NCBI RefSeq assembly: GCF_014652935.1
Contig: NZ_BMZT01000004.1
Span: 124,001-188,000 of the forward strand
From: Luteimonas padinae
GTDB taxonomy: Bacteria; Pseudomonadota; Gammaproteobacteria; Xanthomonadales; Xanthomonadaceae
Direction: 5' to 3'
Length of the DNA: 64,000 nucleotides
Part shown: positions 55,013-64,000 of the stretch, piece after piece
Layout: each line of letters starts with the position of its first letter
Position numbering within the stretch: the stretch's first letter is position 1
The notes under the pieces: model-generated
What the model saw: the letters and a program-made list of their open reading frames with translations, nothing else
Databases searched by the model: none
Told to the model about the DNA's origin: nothing
Made by a program: the position numbers and the translations under genes

Positions 55013-56116
55013 CTACCCGCCTAGGTTGAAGCGCACCGTGACCACCGAAGGCATGGCGCGGCCGGGCGGTTCGAATCGATAGCTGCCCACCGCCGCCAGC
55101 GCGGAGCGGTCGAAGATGCCGGGCGGGTCGGCGCTGACCACGCGCGTGTCGCCCACGGCGCCGTCGGCGCGGATGGTGAAGGCCACCTGCACCGAACCCT
55201 CCATCTTCCGGCTGAGCGCCAGCGAGGGATAGCGCGGGGCGGGCTGGTGCAGCAGGCGCGGCGGTGCCGCCGGCGATGGCGGGCGCGTCGCGGTTCCGGC
55301 GCTGCGCTCCCCGCCGGCGGACTGGACCGGCGGCGCTGCCGGCACCTGCGGCGACGGCGCGTCCGACGCGGAGGCCAGCGCGTCTACGGCTGGGGGCTGC
55401 AACTGCGACTGCGACGAAGGCGACTGCGGGCGCGTCGACGCTGCCACTGCCGGCGGCGCGGCTGCCGACGCGGACTGCGGCGATGGCGATGGCGATGGCG
55501 ATGGCGACGAAGCGGACACCGATGCGGCCTGAGCCGCCGCCACGCGCGCGGCAGCGGTGCGCGCCATCTCCTCCGCCCGCGCATCGGCCTCGAGGGGCTG
55601 GCGCTGGGCTTCCTCCGCGGCCAGGCGCGCGGCCTCGGCGCGGCCGGATTCGGCTTCGGCACTGGCGATCGCCGCGGCCAGGCGCGGCAGCGCGGGCGCG
55701 GCCGGATCGCTGGCGGCCACCAGCGCGTGCAGCCGGTGCGCCTCGGCGAAGTCATGCCGCGCGATCGCCTGCTCGCAGCCGATCAGCAGGTAGGGCTGGA
55801 GCCCGACGATGGCCGCGTTGACCGCGGCGTTCGCCGGGTCGAGGCGCCGCGCCTGCAGCCAGTGTTCGATCGCGCTGTCGCCTTCCGGCGCATACAGCCG
55901 GCCCTCGCGCAGCGCACGCGCGGCCGCCTGGTCGAGTTGCGCGACGGACTCGCGCGAATCCGGCCCCTGCGCATCGCCCGGAGCCGCGTCCGTACCGGCG
56001 CCGTCGACAGCGGTCGCACCGTCGCGCACCGCGTCCGACGCCGGCGGCGCGTGCGGCTGGCACGCGCTTGCTAGCAGGGCCGCGGCAAGCGCCGCGGCCA
56101 TGGTGTGTCGCCTCAT
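55013..56116 (-). CDS. TonB C-terminal-domain lipoprotein
   Basis: 367 aa from the ATG at 56116 (AGGGGG upstream). Lipobox LLASAC (C19), a tetratricopeptide-like helical region (about 60-170), a long Ala/Pro/Ser-rich part including SPSPSPSPQS, then a TonB_C domain (last about 90 residues: PRLLHQPAPRYPSLALSRKM, GSVQVAFTIRADGAVGDTRV, SAVGSYRFEPPG-like end). Having a lipid anchor instead of a TonB membrane helix argues against a classical energy transducer. Probably peptidoglycan- or receptor-associated; function open. Confidence 0.8.
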   Translation of the reverse strand: MRRHTMAAALAAALLASACQPHAPPASDAVRDGATAVDGAGTDAAPGDAQGPDSRESVAQLDQAAARALREGRLYAPEGDSAIEHWLQARRLDPANAAVNAAIVGLQPYLLIGCEQAIARHDFAEAHRLHALVAASDPAAPALPRLAAAIASAEAESGRAEAARLAAEEAQRQPLEADARAEEMARTAAARVAAAQAASVSASSPSPSPSPSPQSASAAAPPAVAASTRPQSPSSQSQLQPPAVDALASASDAPSPQVPAAPPVQSAGGERSAGTATRPPSPAAPPRLLHQPAPRYPSLALSRKMEGSVQVAFTIRADGAVGDTRVVSADPPGIFDRSALAAVGSYRFEPPGRAMPSVVTVRFNLGG

Positions 56117-56166
56117 TGTCCAGCCCCCTGTGGCTTCGGGGTACATGCTGGGCCTGGTCGATGACG

Positions 56167-58164
56167 CTACGGCTTCGGTTCCGAGTCAGTCGCCGCAGCG
56201 GCGCGCACTCCAGCGCTGTGATCTTCAGCAGGATGCTCCACGCCCGACCCGCCGCCGCGCAGCTCGCCGGCACGCACCAGCACCGGCGGCGGTGCCGACT
56301 CTTCCGGCGTCAGGAAGATGCGGCGCCGCCGCAGCCACTCGCCCGCCGTGCGCGATGCGCCCAGCGCCACGATCGGGATCGCCAGCAGCAGGCCCAGCAC
56401 CACCGGCGACATCCACGCCAGCAGCGCCGGCGACACCATCCACGCCGCCACGCCGGCCACGACGCCGGCCAGGGTCAGCCCGCCGTACAGGCGCAGCAGT
56501 TCGCGCAGCGGCAGGCTGCCGTCGTCGCGGCGCTGCGATTCCCATCCGGAATCCTTGCCGGCCAGCACCTCGGCCACGCCGCGGGACTGCACCCACATCG
56601 TGACCGGCGCCATCAGCGCGGCCAGCAGGGTTTCCAGCAGCATCCCGATGAAGGCGCGCAGCGCACCGCCGCAGCCTCGCCGCATGGCGGGGTCCACGAT
56701 CGTCGCCAGCCAGCCCATCAGCTTCGGCGACAGCAGCATGGCCATCGTCACCACGAACACGGCGATGAAGCGGTCGCCGTCCTGCTCGCGCCAGTACGCG
56801 GTGGGAGTGAAGCCGTCGAGCGACACGTGCCCCCAGCCGAAGCCCGCGTGCAGCAGCGGGATCGACACGCCGACGATCATCAGCATCGCCCACATCGGCG
56901 CGGTGAAGTAATGGCCGATGCCGATCATCAGGTGCCAGCGGCTGACCCAGTGCAGGCCGCGCCCGGGCAGCACCGCGCCGTGCTGCAGGTTGCCCTGGCA
57001 CCAGCGGCGGTCGCGCACCAGCATGTCGGTGAGCGAGGGCGGGCCCTCCTCGTAGCTGCCGCCCAGCCCGGGGATCATGTGCAGCGCCCAGCCGCCGCGG
57101 CGCATCAGCGCGGCCTCGACGAAGTCGTGGCTGAGCACGGTGCCGGCAAAGGGCTTCACCCCGCGCAGCTCCGGCAGGCCCGCGCACTCGGCGAAGGCGC
57201 GCGTGCGGATCATCGCGTTGTGGCCCCAGTAGTTGCTCTCGGCGCCGTGCCACCAGGCCACGCCATAGGCGATCACCGGCCCGTACACGCGGCCGGCGAA
57301 CTGCTGCATGCGCGCGAACACGGTGTTGCCGTTGACGATCACCGGCAGCGTCTGGATCAGCGCGACGTCGTCGTGGCGCTCCATCGCCGCGGCCAGACGC
57401 ACCAGCGTGTCGCCCGACATCACGCTGTCGGCGTCGAGGATCAGGAACTGCGGCCAGGCACCGCCCCAGCGCCGCACCCACTCGGCGATGTTGCCGGCCT
57501 TGCGCTCGCTGTTGTCCTCGCGCAGGCGGTAGTACACCCGCGCTCCCGGGCCCAGGCGCTCGCGCAGCGCCGCGACTTCCTCGCGTTCGGCGGCCTGCAG
57601 TTCCGGCCGGCGCGTATCGCTGAGCACGAAGAAGTCGAAGCGCCCGAGCTGGCCGGTCGCCGCCAACGACTCGTGCATCGCCTGCACCCCGGCCAGCACG
57701 CGCGCGGGATCCTCGTTGTAGACCGGCACCAGCAGCGCGGTCGCGGTGGAGACCTCGGGCAGCGGCCCGTCGGCGTGCATGCCCATGCGCAGCGGCCGCC
57801 GCTGCAGCAGCAGCACGAAGCCGGCGATGGCGCCGACGAAGGCCTGCACGATCCACGCGAACAGCGCCACGAACAGCACCAGCAGCACGCCCTCCAGCAC
57901 GTCGATGCCGTCGCCGCGCAGAAGCCACCACATCTGGTAGGTGGCGACCAGGGTCAACAGCACGACGCCGCCGATGACGCCGAAGCGGCGCCAGGCCATG
58001 TTCGGCGGCGTGGTCGGGCGGGGCGGGTTGGCGATGCGACCGCGGTCGAGCGCCTGCACCGGCATCGCCAGCGGCGACTCCGGCGGCAATGGCGGCAACG
58101 CGGACAACGGCGACGGCGGCAGCCGGTGGTCATTGGCGTCCGTCGCCCCGGGAGCCGTGGTCAC
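56167..58164 (-). CDS. opgH: glucans biosynthesis glucosyltransferase OpgH (MdoH)
   Basis: 665 aa from a GTG overlapping the opgD stop (GTGA). About eight membrane helices; GT2 catalytic motifs DADSVMSGD and the processive QxxRW equivalent [10 protein letters not shown], with [17 protein letters not shown] at the UDP-glucose site. Polymerises the beta-1,2-linked backbone of osmoregulated periplasmic glucans and exports it. Shorter than E. coli OpgH (847 aa), lacking most of the long N-terminal cytoplasmic region that binds FtsZ. Confidence 0.95.
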   Translation of the reverse strand: MTTAPGATDANDHRLPPSPLSALPPLPPESPLAMPVQALDRGRIANPPRPTTPPNMAWRRFGVIGGVVLLTLVATYQMWWLLRGDGIDVLEGVLLVLFVALFAWIVQAFVGAIAGFVLLLQRRPLRMGMHADGPLPEVSTATALLVPVYNEDPARVLAGVQAMHESLAATGQLGRFDFFVLSDTRRPELQAAEREEVAALRERLGPGARVYYRLREDNSERKAGNIAEWVRRWGGAWPQFLILDADSVMSGDTLVRLAAAMERHDDVALIQTLPVIVNGNTVFARMQQFAGRVYGPVIAYGVAWWHGAESNYWGHNAMIRTRAFAECAGLPELRGVKPFAGTVLSHDFVEAALMRRGGWALHMIPGLGGSYEEGPPSLTDMLVRDRRWCQGNLQHGAVLPGRGLHWVSRWHLMIGIGHYFTAPMWAMLMIVGVSIPLLHAGFGWGHVSLDGFTPTAYWREQDGDRFIAVFVVTMAMLLSPKLMGWLATIVDPAMRRGCGGALRAFIGMLLETLLAALMAPVTMWVQSRGVAEVLAGKDSGWESQRRDDGSLPLRELLRLYGGLTLAGVVAGVAAWMVSPALLAWMSPVVLGLLLAIPIVALGASRTAGEWLRRRRIFLTPEESAPPPVLVRAGELRGGGSGVEHPAEDHSAGVRAAAATDSEPKP

Positions 58165-59687
58165 GGCGTCCACCGCGACAGCCAGGTCTCGGACAGGCGC
58201 CCGGCGTCGCCTTCCAGCCACAGCCGCATTTCCACCGCGGCGGCGTCGCCCGGCAGCAGCTCGAAGCCGACGCGCCAGCTGTCGGTGCCCGGAATGCGGT
58301 AGGCGGTGGCGTTGCGGAGCTCGCCCGCGTTCGCCGCCGCCTGCACGCGCACCGCGGCGTCGCCGCCGGGCAGCGCGCCGCCGCTGAAATCGACCAGGTA
58401 CTGCCGGCCCTGCGCACCATCCAGCGCCCCGCTGCGCGTGGACGCGACGCGCGCCAGCGCGGGATTCCAGTCATGGCCCGCCGACCAGTGCAACCGGTAG
58501 CGCCAGCGGTGCTCGCGGCCAGGCGCCAGCGGCGCGCGCGGACGCCAGAAGGCGACGATGTTGTCGGCGTACTCGTTCGCGGTCGGGATCTCGACCAGGT
58601 GCACCTCGCCCTCGCCCCAGGCGTCGAGCGGCTCGACCCAGCAGCCCGGCCGCTTCTCGTAGCCGGCCTCGGGATCCTCATAGTCCTCGAAGCGGCGCTT
58701 GCGCTGCATCAGGCCGAAGCCCTTCGGATCCCGATCCTGGAAGCCGCTGTGCTCGACGTGCCGCGGATTGCGCAGCGGCCGCCACGCCTGTTCGCCGCTG
58801 CCAGCCAGCAGCGCCAGCCCGTCCGAGTCGTGCACCGCCGGCCGCGGATCGTCGATGCCCGCGCGGTCGCCGGCGTCGAACTCGTACATGCTGGTCAGCG
58901 GTGCGATGCCGGCGTTGGCCAGTTCCACGCGCGGATACAGGCGCGCGTCGACGTCGAACACCGTGTCCTCGCCCGGGGTGATCGCGAAGCGGAAGGCGCC
59001 GGCCACGCCGGGCGAGTCCAGCAGCGCATGCACCACCGCCTGGCGGGCGCCGGGCGCCGGCGTCTCCAGCCAGAACGCCCGGAACACCGGGAATTCCTCC
59101 GGCCCCGGATCGCCGCTGCCCAGGGCCAGGCCGCGCGCCGACAGGCCGTAGCCCAGGCCGCGGGCGACCGCGCGGAAATAGCTCGCGCCCAGGAACGCCG
59201 CGATCTCGTCCAGCGTGCCTGCCTGGTGCACCTCGCCGTGCAGCCGGAAGCCGGCGAAGCCGATGTCGCGCCCCGCCGGCGGCGCGGGCACGCCGTGGTC
59301 GAAGCGGAACAGCTCGCGCGCGTAGGGGAAGGGCCGGCTGCGCCCGGCCTCGACCACGTGCATGTCCACGCGGTCGAGGAACATGTAGCCGCGATGGAAG
59401 AACTGCGCCTCGAAGCCGCGCCCCTCACCGGCCCAGAGCGCACGCTCGGCGCGGTAGCGGTAGTCGCGGTAGTGGTCATAGCCGAGGCCGGTGAGCGCGG
59501 CCGGAAGCTCGCGCGAAGGCGGGGCCCACCGCGCCGCCGCCAGGGCCCTGGCCAGCGCAGGCACGGTGTCCGCATCGAACGCGGTCGCAGTCTCGGCCGC
59601 CGTGGATGGGGACGCCGCGCGAACCGGGGGCAGCGCTGCGGCGACCGGCAGCCACAGGCCTGCCAGCAGGAGATCTCTACGTTGCAA
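58161..59687 (-). CDS. opgD: periplasmic glucan biosynthesis protein OpgD/OpgG family
   Basis: 508 aa. MdoG domain throughout: [70 protein letters not shown]-like region, and [10 protein letters not shown] choose the TTG at 59687, which gives [12 protein letters not shown], the usual twin-arginine OpgD leader. The ATG at 59753 would add 22 residues without a signal and lies upstream of a TATATT box at 59719-59724, the likely -10. Works with OpgH, linked by GTGA overlap. Confidence 0.9.
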   Translation of the reverse strand: MQRRDLLLAGLWLPVAAALPPVRAASPSTAAETATAFDADTVPALARALAAARWAPPSRELPAALTGLGYDHYRDYRYRAERALWAGEGRGFEAQFFHRGYMFLDRVDMHVVEAGRSRPFPYARELFRFDHGVPAPPAGRDIGFAGFRLHGEVHQAGTLDEIAAFLGASYFRAVARGLGYGLSARGLALGSGDPGPEEFPVFRAFWLETPAPGARQAVVHALLDSPGVAGAFRFAITPGEDTVFDVDARLYPRVELANAGIAPLTSMYEFDAGDRAGIDDPRPAVHDSDGLALLAGSGEQAWRPLRNPRHVEHSGFQDRDPKGFGLMQRKRRFEDYEDPEAGYEKRPGCWVEPLDAWGEGEVHLVEIPTANEYADNIVAFWRPRAPLAPGREHRWRYRLHWSAGHDWNPALARVASTRSGALDGAQGRQYLVDFSGGALPGGDAAVRVQAAANAGELRNATAYRIPGTDSWRVGFELLPGDAAAVEMRLWLEGDAGRLSETWLSRWTP

Positions 59688-59841
59688 GGGGGAACCAGGG
59701 GGCGGGGGAAAGCGGCGGAATATAGCGTGCAAGGCCGCGCAGCCTTCACGCATGGCTAACGATCCCGGCACTGCCGTGGGGCACGACGCGGACGCGACGG
59801 CCTGCGTGCGATCCTGCCCTGCCGTTCCCGCCGGGCCATCG

Positions 59842-61095
59842 ATGCCGACCACCACGCCCCTCGTCTGGGAGGCCACGATCGCGCTGATCATCGGCCTGCT
59901 GGCGTTCGATTACTTCTTCCACGTCCGCAAGGCGCACGCCCCCGGCCTGCGCGAGGCCGCGGTCTGGTCGGCGCTGTACGTCGGCATCGCCCTGCTGTTC
60001 GGCGTGGCGGTCTGGACCTGGGGCGGCGCCGACATGGGCGCGGAGTACTTCTCCGGCTACATCACCGAGAAGGCGCTGTCGATCGACAACGTCTTCGTGT
60101 TCCTGGTGATCATGTCGAGCTTCAAGGTCCCGCGCGAGGACCAGCAGAAGGTGCTGCTGTTCGGCATCACCTTCGCGCTCATCGCGCGCACGGTGTTCAT
60201 CCTGCTGGGCGCGGCGCTGATCGAGCGTTTCTCCTGGGTGTTCTACCTGTTCGGGCTGGCGCTTCTGGTCACCGCGGGCAACCTGCTGGCACCGGACGGG
60301 CATGACGAGGACAAGCCCAACATCGCGGTTCGGACCGTGCGCCGCGTGTTCCATGCCAGCCCGCACTACGACGGCGACAGGCTGTTCACCACCTGGCAGG
60401 GCAAGCGCGCGCTCACGCCGATGCTGCTGGTGATGCTGGCGATCGGCGGCACCGACATCCTGTTCGCGTTCGACTCGATCCCGGCGATCTTCGGACTCAC
60501 CCGGAACGTGTTCATCGTGTTCACCGCCACCGCGTTCTCGCTGCTGGGCCTGCGCCAGCTGTACTTCCTGGTCGGCGGCCTGCTGGAGCGCCTGGTCTAC
60601 CTGTCGATCGGCCTGGCGGTGGTGCTCGGGTTCATCGGCATCAAGCTGGTGCTGCATGCGCTGCACGAGAACAACCTGCCCTTCATCAATGACGGCGAGC
60701 CGGTGCCGGTGATCGAGATCAGCACCTGGACCTCGCTGGTGGTGATCGTGGCGATCCTGCTGGTGACGGTGGTGGCCTCGCTGACCAGCCCCAAGGGCAA
60801 GGCCAAGGTGGCGGTGTCGGCGCTGCGCCAGAAGATCGCCGATTACCTGTCGCTGTCGCAGGACGCCGCGCCGACGGTCCGGCGCGCCGTGTTCGCCGAC
60901 CTCGTCGCCGCACAGGCGCGCGTCGACGCGCTCGAGCCCCGGTTCAAGGCGATGGTGCAGCGGCCCGACGTGCTGCAGCACGACCTGCGCCGCGCGCACG
61001 AGGCGCACGCGGCGTCCACCGGCGAGCCGCCGGCCGCCCGGGAACTGGGACTTCCGCGTTCGGACGACGACGCCGGCGATGCTCCCGCCGACTGA
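59842..61095 (+). CDS. TerC family integral membrane protein
   Basis: 417 aa, about nine helices, with TerC motifs LSIDNVFVFLVIMSSFKVP and GGTDILFAFDSIPAIFGLT, whose aspartates probably bind a metal. The C-terminal 90 residues form a charged cytoplasmic tail. Related Alx proteins export manganese; tellurite resistance is an old label only. Starts at the ATG at 59842, just before the first helix. Divergent from opgD. Confidence 0.9.
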   Translation: MPTTTPLVWEATIALIIGLLAFDYFFHVRKAHAPGLREAAVWSALYVGIALLFGVAVWTWGGADMGAEYFSGYITEKALSIDNVFVFLVIMSSFKVPREDQQKVLLFGITFALIARTVFILLGAALIERFSWVFYLFGLALLVTAGNLLAPDGHDEDKPNIAVRTVRRVFHASPHYDGDRLFTTWQGKRALTPMLLVMLAIGGTDILFAFDSIPAIFGLTRNVFIVFTATAFSLLGLRQLYFLVGGLLERLVYLSIGLAVVLGFIGIKLVLHALHENNLPFINDGEPVPVIEISTWTSLVVIVAILLVTVVASLTSPKGKAKVAVSALRQKIADYLSLSQDAAPTVRRAVFADLVAAQARVDALEPRFKAMVQRPDVLQHDLRRAHEAHAASTGEPPAARELGLPRSDDDAGDAPAD

Positions 61096-61122
61096 CGCTG
61101 CGGCATTCGCCGCGCGCGTTGC

Positions 61123-61199
61123 CGGAAGGGGCGGCTACTGCTGCGGCCAAGCGTCAGGTCTTCTCATTGCGAGGCGGTCGCAGCTGTAGCTGCTCCTAC
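61123..61199. repeat. REP-like palindromic repeat, copy 5 (degenerate)
   Basis: Right arm 61176-61199 (GGTCGCAGCTGTAGCTGCTC...) is well conserved; left arm 61124-61148 (GGAAGGGGCGGCTACTGCTG...) has several differences. The stop codon of the outer-membrane factor gene (TAG, 61198-61196 on the minus strand) is inside the right end of the element. Confidence 0.75.
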
Positions 61200-62650
61200 G
61201 GCTTGGAGGTGGTGGACGGCGGCGCCGCGCTGTCCTCGCGCCAGCCACCGCCCAGCACGCGGTACAGCGTGACCCGGTTGACCTGCTCGGCCAGGCGCGT
61301 GGCGACCAGCGCCTGCTGCGCGCCATAGAGCATGCGCTGCGCATCCAGCTGCACCAGATGGCTGTCGACGCCGGCGTCGTAGCGCGCCGTGGCCAGGGAT
61401 TCGGCCCGGGTGGCGGCATCGACCAGCTCCTGCTGCGCAGCCACCTGCTTCGCCAGGGACTCCGACTGCACCAGCGCATCGGCGACCTCGCGGAAGCCGG
61501 ACTGGATCGCCTGCTCGTACTGCGCCAGCGCGATGTCGCGGTCGGCGGTGGCCATGCCCAGGCCCGCGCGCAGGCGCCCGCCCTGGAAGATCGGCAGGTT
61601 GATGCGCGGGATGAAGCTCCAGACCCGGGTGCCGCTGTCGAACAGGCCCGAAAGGTCGTCGCTGGCGGACCCGATGCTGCCGGTCAGGCTGATCGAGGGG
61701 AAGAACGCGGCGCGCGCCGCGCCGATGCTGGCGCTGGCGGCCAGCAGCCGGTGCTCGGCGGCGATCACGTCCGGGCGCCTCAGCAGCACCTCGGAGTCCA
61801 GGCCCGCCGGCACCGCGGCGATGCCGGTGACCGGCGCGACGCTCGCGCCTGCGGTCGGCAGCAGCGAAGCGTCCAGCCGCGTGCCGGCCAGGAGGTCGAG
61901 CGCGTTGCGGTCACGCGCGACCTGGCCCTTGAGGCGTTCGACGTCGGTGCGTGCGGTCGCGACCTGGGTGCGCACCTGCTCGACCTCGAGCGCGGAGGTC
62001 GCGCCCAGCTCGTAGCGCCTGCCGGTCAGCTCCAGCGTCTCTTCGTATGTGCCCAGCGCCTGCTCCGACAGTCGCAGCTGTTCCTGGTCGGCGGCCAGCG
62101 TGAGCCAGGCGCCGGCGATCTCGGCGACCAGCGACAGCTGCGCCGAACGCTGCGCTTCCTCCGTCGCCAGGTACTGCTGCAGCGCCGCCTCGCTGAGGTT
62201 GCGCACGCGGCCGAACAGGTCGAGCTCGAACGCGGCCAGGCCGACGCCGGCGGTGTAGCTCTCGCTCACCGGGATGTCGCCGCCCACGCGTTCCATTTCC
62301 ACCGACGCGCCCAGCGAAGGCAGCCGGTCGGCGCGCTGGATGCGGTACTGCGCCCGCGCGCGCTCGACGTTGAGGATGGCCACGCGCAGGTCGCGGTTGC
62401 TGTCCAGCGCCAGCGCGACCACCTGTTCCAGCCGCGGGTCTGCGAAGAAGTCGCGCCAGCCGATGTCGGCCACCGGCAGGGCGGCGACGCCGTCAACACC
62501 CGTCGCGCCCGCGGCGGGCGTCACCTCCGGCATCGGCCAGGTGGCCGGGATGCCGGCCTGCGCCTCGGGCGTGGCCGGCACCAGGGTGGCGCAGCCGCTG
62601 GCGGCAAGGACCGCCGCCAGGGCCAGCGCAAGGCTCGCGTGCCTACTCAT
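61196..62650 (-). CDS. RND efflux outer-membrane lipoprotein (OprM/NodT family)
   Basis: 484 aa. Lipobox AASGC (C20), then two OEP repeats forming the TolC-like channel ([57 protein letters not shown] at the end). Outer-membrane duct of a tripartite pump with the RND transporter upstream (coding regions overlap by 8 bp). The final codons CCG-TAG come from the REP element. Confidence 0.94.
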   Translation of the reverse strand: MSRHASLALALAAVLAASGCATLVPATPEAQAGIPATWPMPEVTPAAGATGVDGVAALPVADIGWRDFFADPRLEQVVALALDSNRDLRVAILNVERARAQYRIQRADRLPSLGASVEMERVGGDIPVSESYTAGVGLAAFELDLFGRVRNLSEAALQQYLATEEAQRSAQLSLVAEIAGAWLTLAADQEQLRLSEQALGTYEETLELTGRRYELGATSALEVEQVRTQVATARTDVERLKGQVARDRNALDLLAGTRLDASLLPTAGASVAPVTGIAAVPAGLDSEVLLRRPDVIAAEHRLLAASASIGAARAAFFPSISLTGSIGSASDDLSGLFDSGTRVWSFIPRINLPIFQGGRLRAGLGMATADRDIALAQYEQAIQSGFREVADALVQSESLAKQVAAQQELVDAATRAESLATARYDAGVDSHLVQLDAQRMLYGAQQALVATRLAEQVNRVTLYRVLGGGWREDSAAPPSTTSKP

Positions 62651-64000
62651 GTCCGATCGCTCCTTCCGCGGCGGGCTGCTCGCCCGCCTTCGCGGCCTTG
62701 CCGCCGAACATCTTCTGGATCACCACGAAGAACAGCGGGATGAAGAACACGCCCAGCAGGGTGCCCACCACCATGCCGCCGACCACGCCGGTGCCGATCG
62801 CGCGCTGCGCGCCGGAGCCCGCGCCGGAGGCCAGCGCCAGCGGCAGCACGCCCAGGCCGAAGGCCAGCGAGGTCATGATGATCGGGCGCAGGCGATCCTT
62901 GACCGCCTGCATGGTCGCTTCGATCAGCTCCATGCCGCTTTCCACGTTGGCCTTGGCGAATTCCACGATCAGGATCGCGTTCTTGCTGGTCAGACCCACC
63001 GTGGTCAGCATCGCCACCTGGAAGTACACGTCGCGCTCCATGCCCAGCAGGGTGTTGGCCAGCACCGCGCCGAGGATGCCCAGCGGCGCGACCAGCAGCA
63101 CCGCGGTCGGCACCGTCCAGCTTTCGTACAGCGCCGCCAGGCACAGGAAGATGATCAGCAGCGACAGCGAATACAGCAGCGGCGTCTGCGATCCCGACTC
63201 GCGCTCCTGGTAGGACACGGCCGTCCACTCGACGCCGAAGCCCGGCGGCAGCTGTTCGGCCAGGCGCTCGATCTCGTCCATGGCCTCGCCCGACGACCTG
63301 CCCGGCGCGGCCTCGCCCTGGATTTCCACCGAAGCCACGCCGTCATAGCGCTCCAGCCGCGGCGAACCGTAGTCCCAGTGCGAGCTGCCGAAGGCGCTGA
63401 ACGGCACCATCTCGCCGGCAGCGTTCTTCACCGACCACAGGTTGAAGTCCTCGGGCGTCATGCGGAACGCCGCATCGGCCTGGACATAGACGCGCTTCAC
63501 GCGGCCGCGGTCGATGAAGTCGTCGATGTACTGGCCGCCCCAGGCCGCCGCGAGCGTGGCGTTGATCGCGTCCTGGGTGAGCCCCAGCGCGCCGGCCTTG
63601 GCCACGTCCACGTCGATGCGCAGCTGCGGCGTGTCCTCCTGGCCGTTGGGGCGCACGTTGGCCAGCACCGGGCTTTCCGCGGCCATGCCGAGCAGCTGGT
63701 TGCGCGCCGCCATCAGCGCGTCGTGCCCCTGCCCGCCACGGTCCTGGAGATAGAACGAATAGCCGGTGGCGATGCCCAGCTCGGGCATGGCGGGGGGTGC
63801 AAACACGAAGATGAAGGCGTCCTTGACCTGGCTCATCGCCGCCATGCCTCGGCCGGCGACCGCGGTGGCGCTGAGCTCCGGATCGGTACGTTCGCTCCAG
63901 TCCTTGAGCTTGATGAAGGCGATGCCGGTGTTCTGGCCCATGCCCGCGAAGCTGAAGCCCTGCACCGCGAACACCGACTCGACCGCGTCCTTCTCGTTCT
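62643..64000 (-). CDS. RND family efflux pump inner-membrane subunit (AcrB/MexB, HAE1), C-terminal part
   Basis: At least 452 aa, running off the window edge at 64000. Contains periplasmic porter/docking parts ([39 protein letters not shown]) and the second membrane half ([66 protein letters not shown]). The match to AcrB/MexB/SmeE-type multidrug pumps is clear. Proton-relay residues of TM4 are outside the window. Adaptor gene expected upstream, beyond the edge. Confidence 0.95.
   Translation of the reverse strand, partial: NEKDAVESVFAVQGFSFAGMGQNTGIAFIKLKDWSERTDPELSATAVAGRGMAAMSQVKDAFIFVFAPPAMPELGIATGYSFYLQDRGGQGHDALMAARNQLLGMAAESPVLANVRPNGQEDTPQLRIDVDVAKAGALGLTQDAINATLAAAWGGQYIDDFIDRGRVKRVYVQADAAFRMTPEDFNLWSVKNAAGEMVPFSAFGSSHWDYGSPRLERYDGVASVEIQGEAAPGRSSGEAMDEIERLAEQLPPGFGVEWTAVSYQERESGSQTPLLYSLSLLIIFLCLAALYESWTVPTAVLLVAPLGILGAVLANTLLGMERDVYFQVAMLTTVGLTSKNAILIVEFAKANVESGMELIEATMQAVKDRLRPIIMTSLAFGLGVLPLALASGAGSGAQRAIGTGVVGGMVVGTLLGVFFIPLFFVVIQKMFGGKAAKAGEQPAAEGAIGHE

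Overview
The window is a high-GC gammaproteobacterial chromosome segment, most likely from the Xanthomonadaceae (Lysobacter/Luteimonas/Pseudoxanthomonas group). The reasons are the very high third-position GC, the gene neighbourhoods (lptM-dapF-DUF484-xerC-hslV-hslU, algZ/algR-hemC, mreBCD-mrdA-rodA-mltB-rlpA-dacC-ybeD-lipB-lipA), and scattered palindromic repeats whose outer ends read GTAGGAGC...GCTCCTAC. No rRNA, tRNA or CRISPR array was seen, and no gene-free stretch exceeds about 300 bp.

Layout. 1-5982: MacAB-like ABC export locus (frameshifted permease, HlyD-type adaptor, ATPase, two permeases). 6064-8006: two EamA/RarD-type permeases. 8275-13802: tail-specific protease, lipoate genes lipA and lipB separated by a long inverted repeat, ybeD, and a secreted CsgG-like protein. 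13812-23440: one long minus-strand cell-wall block (dacC-type carboxypeptidase, rlpA, mltB, rodA, mrdA, mreD, mreC, mreB), largely joined by overlapping start/stop codons. 23710-29159: PfkB-type sugar/nucleoside kinase, a lipoprotein, an M1 aminopeptidase, ubiE and a cytosine-deaminase-like enzyme.

29176-34813 is the accessory part: a higBA toxin-antitoxin pair with a clear operator inside its promoter, an XRE regulator, and a divergent two-gene type III restriction-modification system (mod-res). The DNA around the regulators is AT-rich, and the central part of mod differs in composition from its flanks.

34869-48573: hslVU, xerC, DUF484, dapF, lptM, a DUF454 protein, two adjacent S9 peptidases, a lipocalin, a WYL regulator and an FAD oxidoreductase. 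48672-64000: SLC13-type carrier with TrkA_C domains, a DUF481-like outer-membrane protein broken by one extra base, hemC with an algZ/algR-type two-component pair, an esterase, a TonB-like lipoprotein, osmoregulated periplasmic glucan genes opgD-opgH, a TerC protein, and the start of an RND efflux operon (outer-membrane factor plus the C-terminal part of the pump).

Functional themes are cell-envelope elongation and remodelling, export/efflux, protein quality control (Prc, HslVU, S9/M1 peptidases), cofactor synthesis (lipoate, ubiquinone/menaquinone, tetrapyrrole), and one horizontally acquired defence cassette. Two otherwise normal genes carry single-base frameshifts; these could be real pseudogenes or assembly errors.
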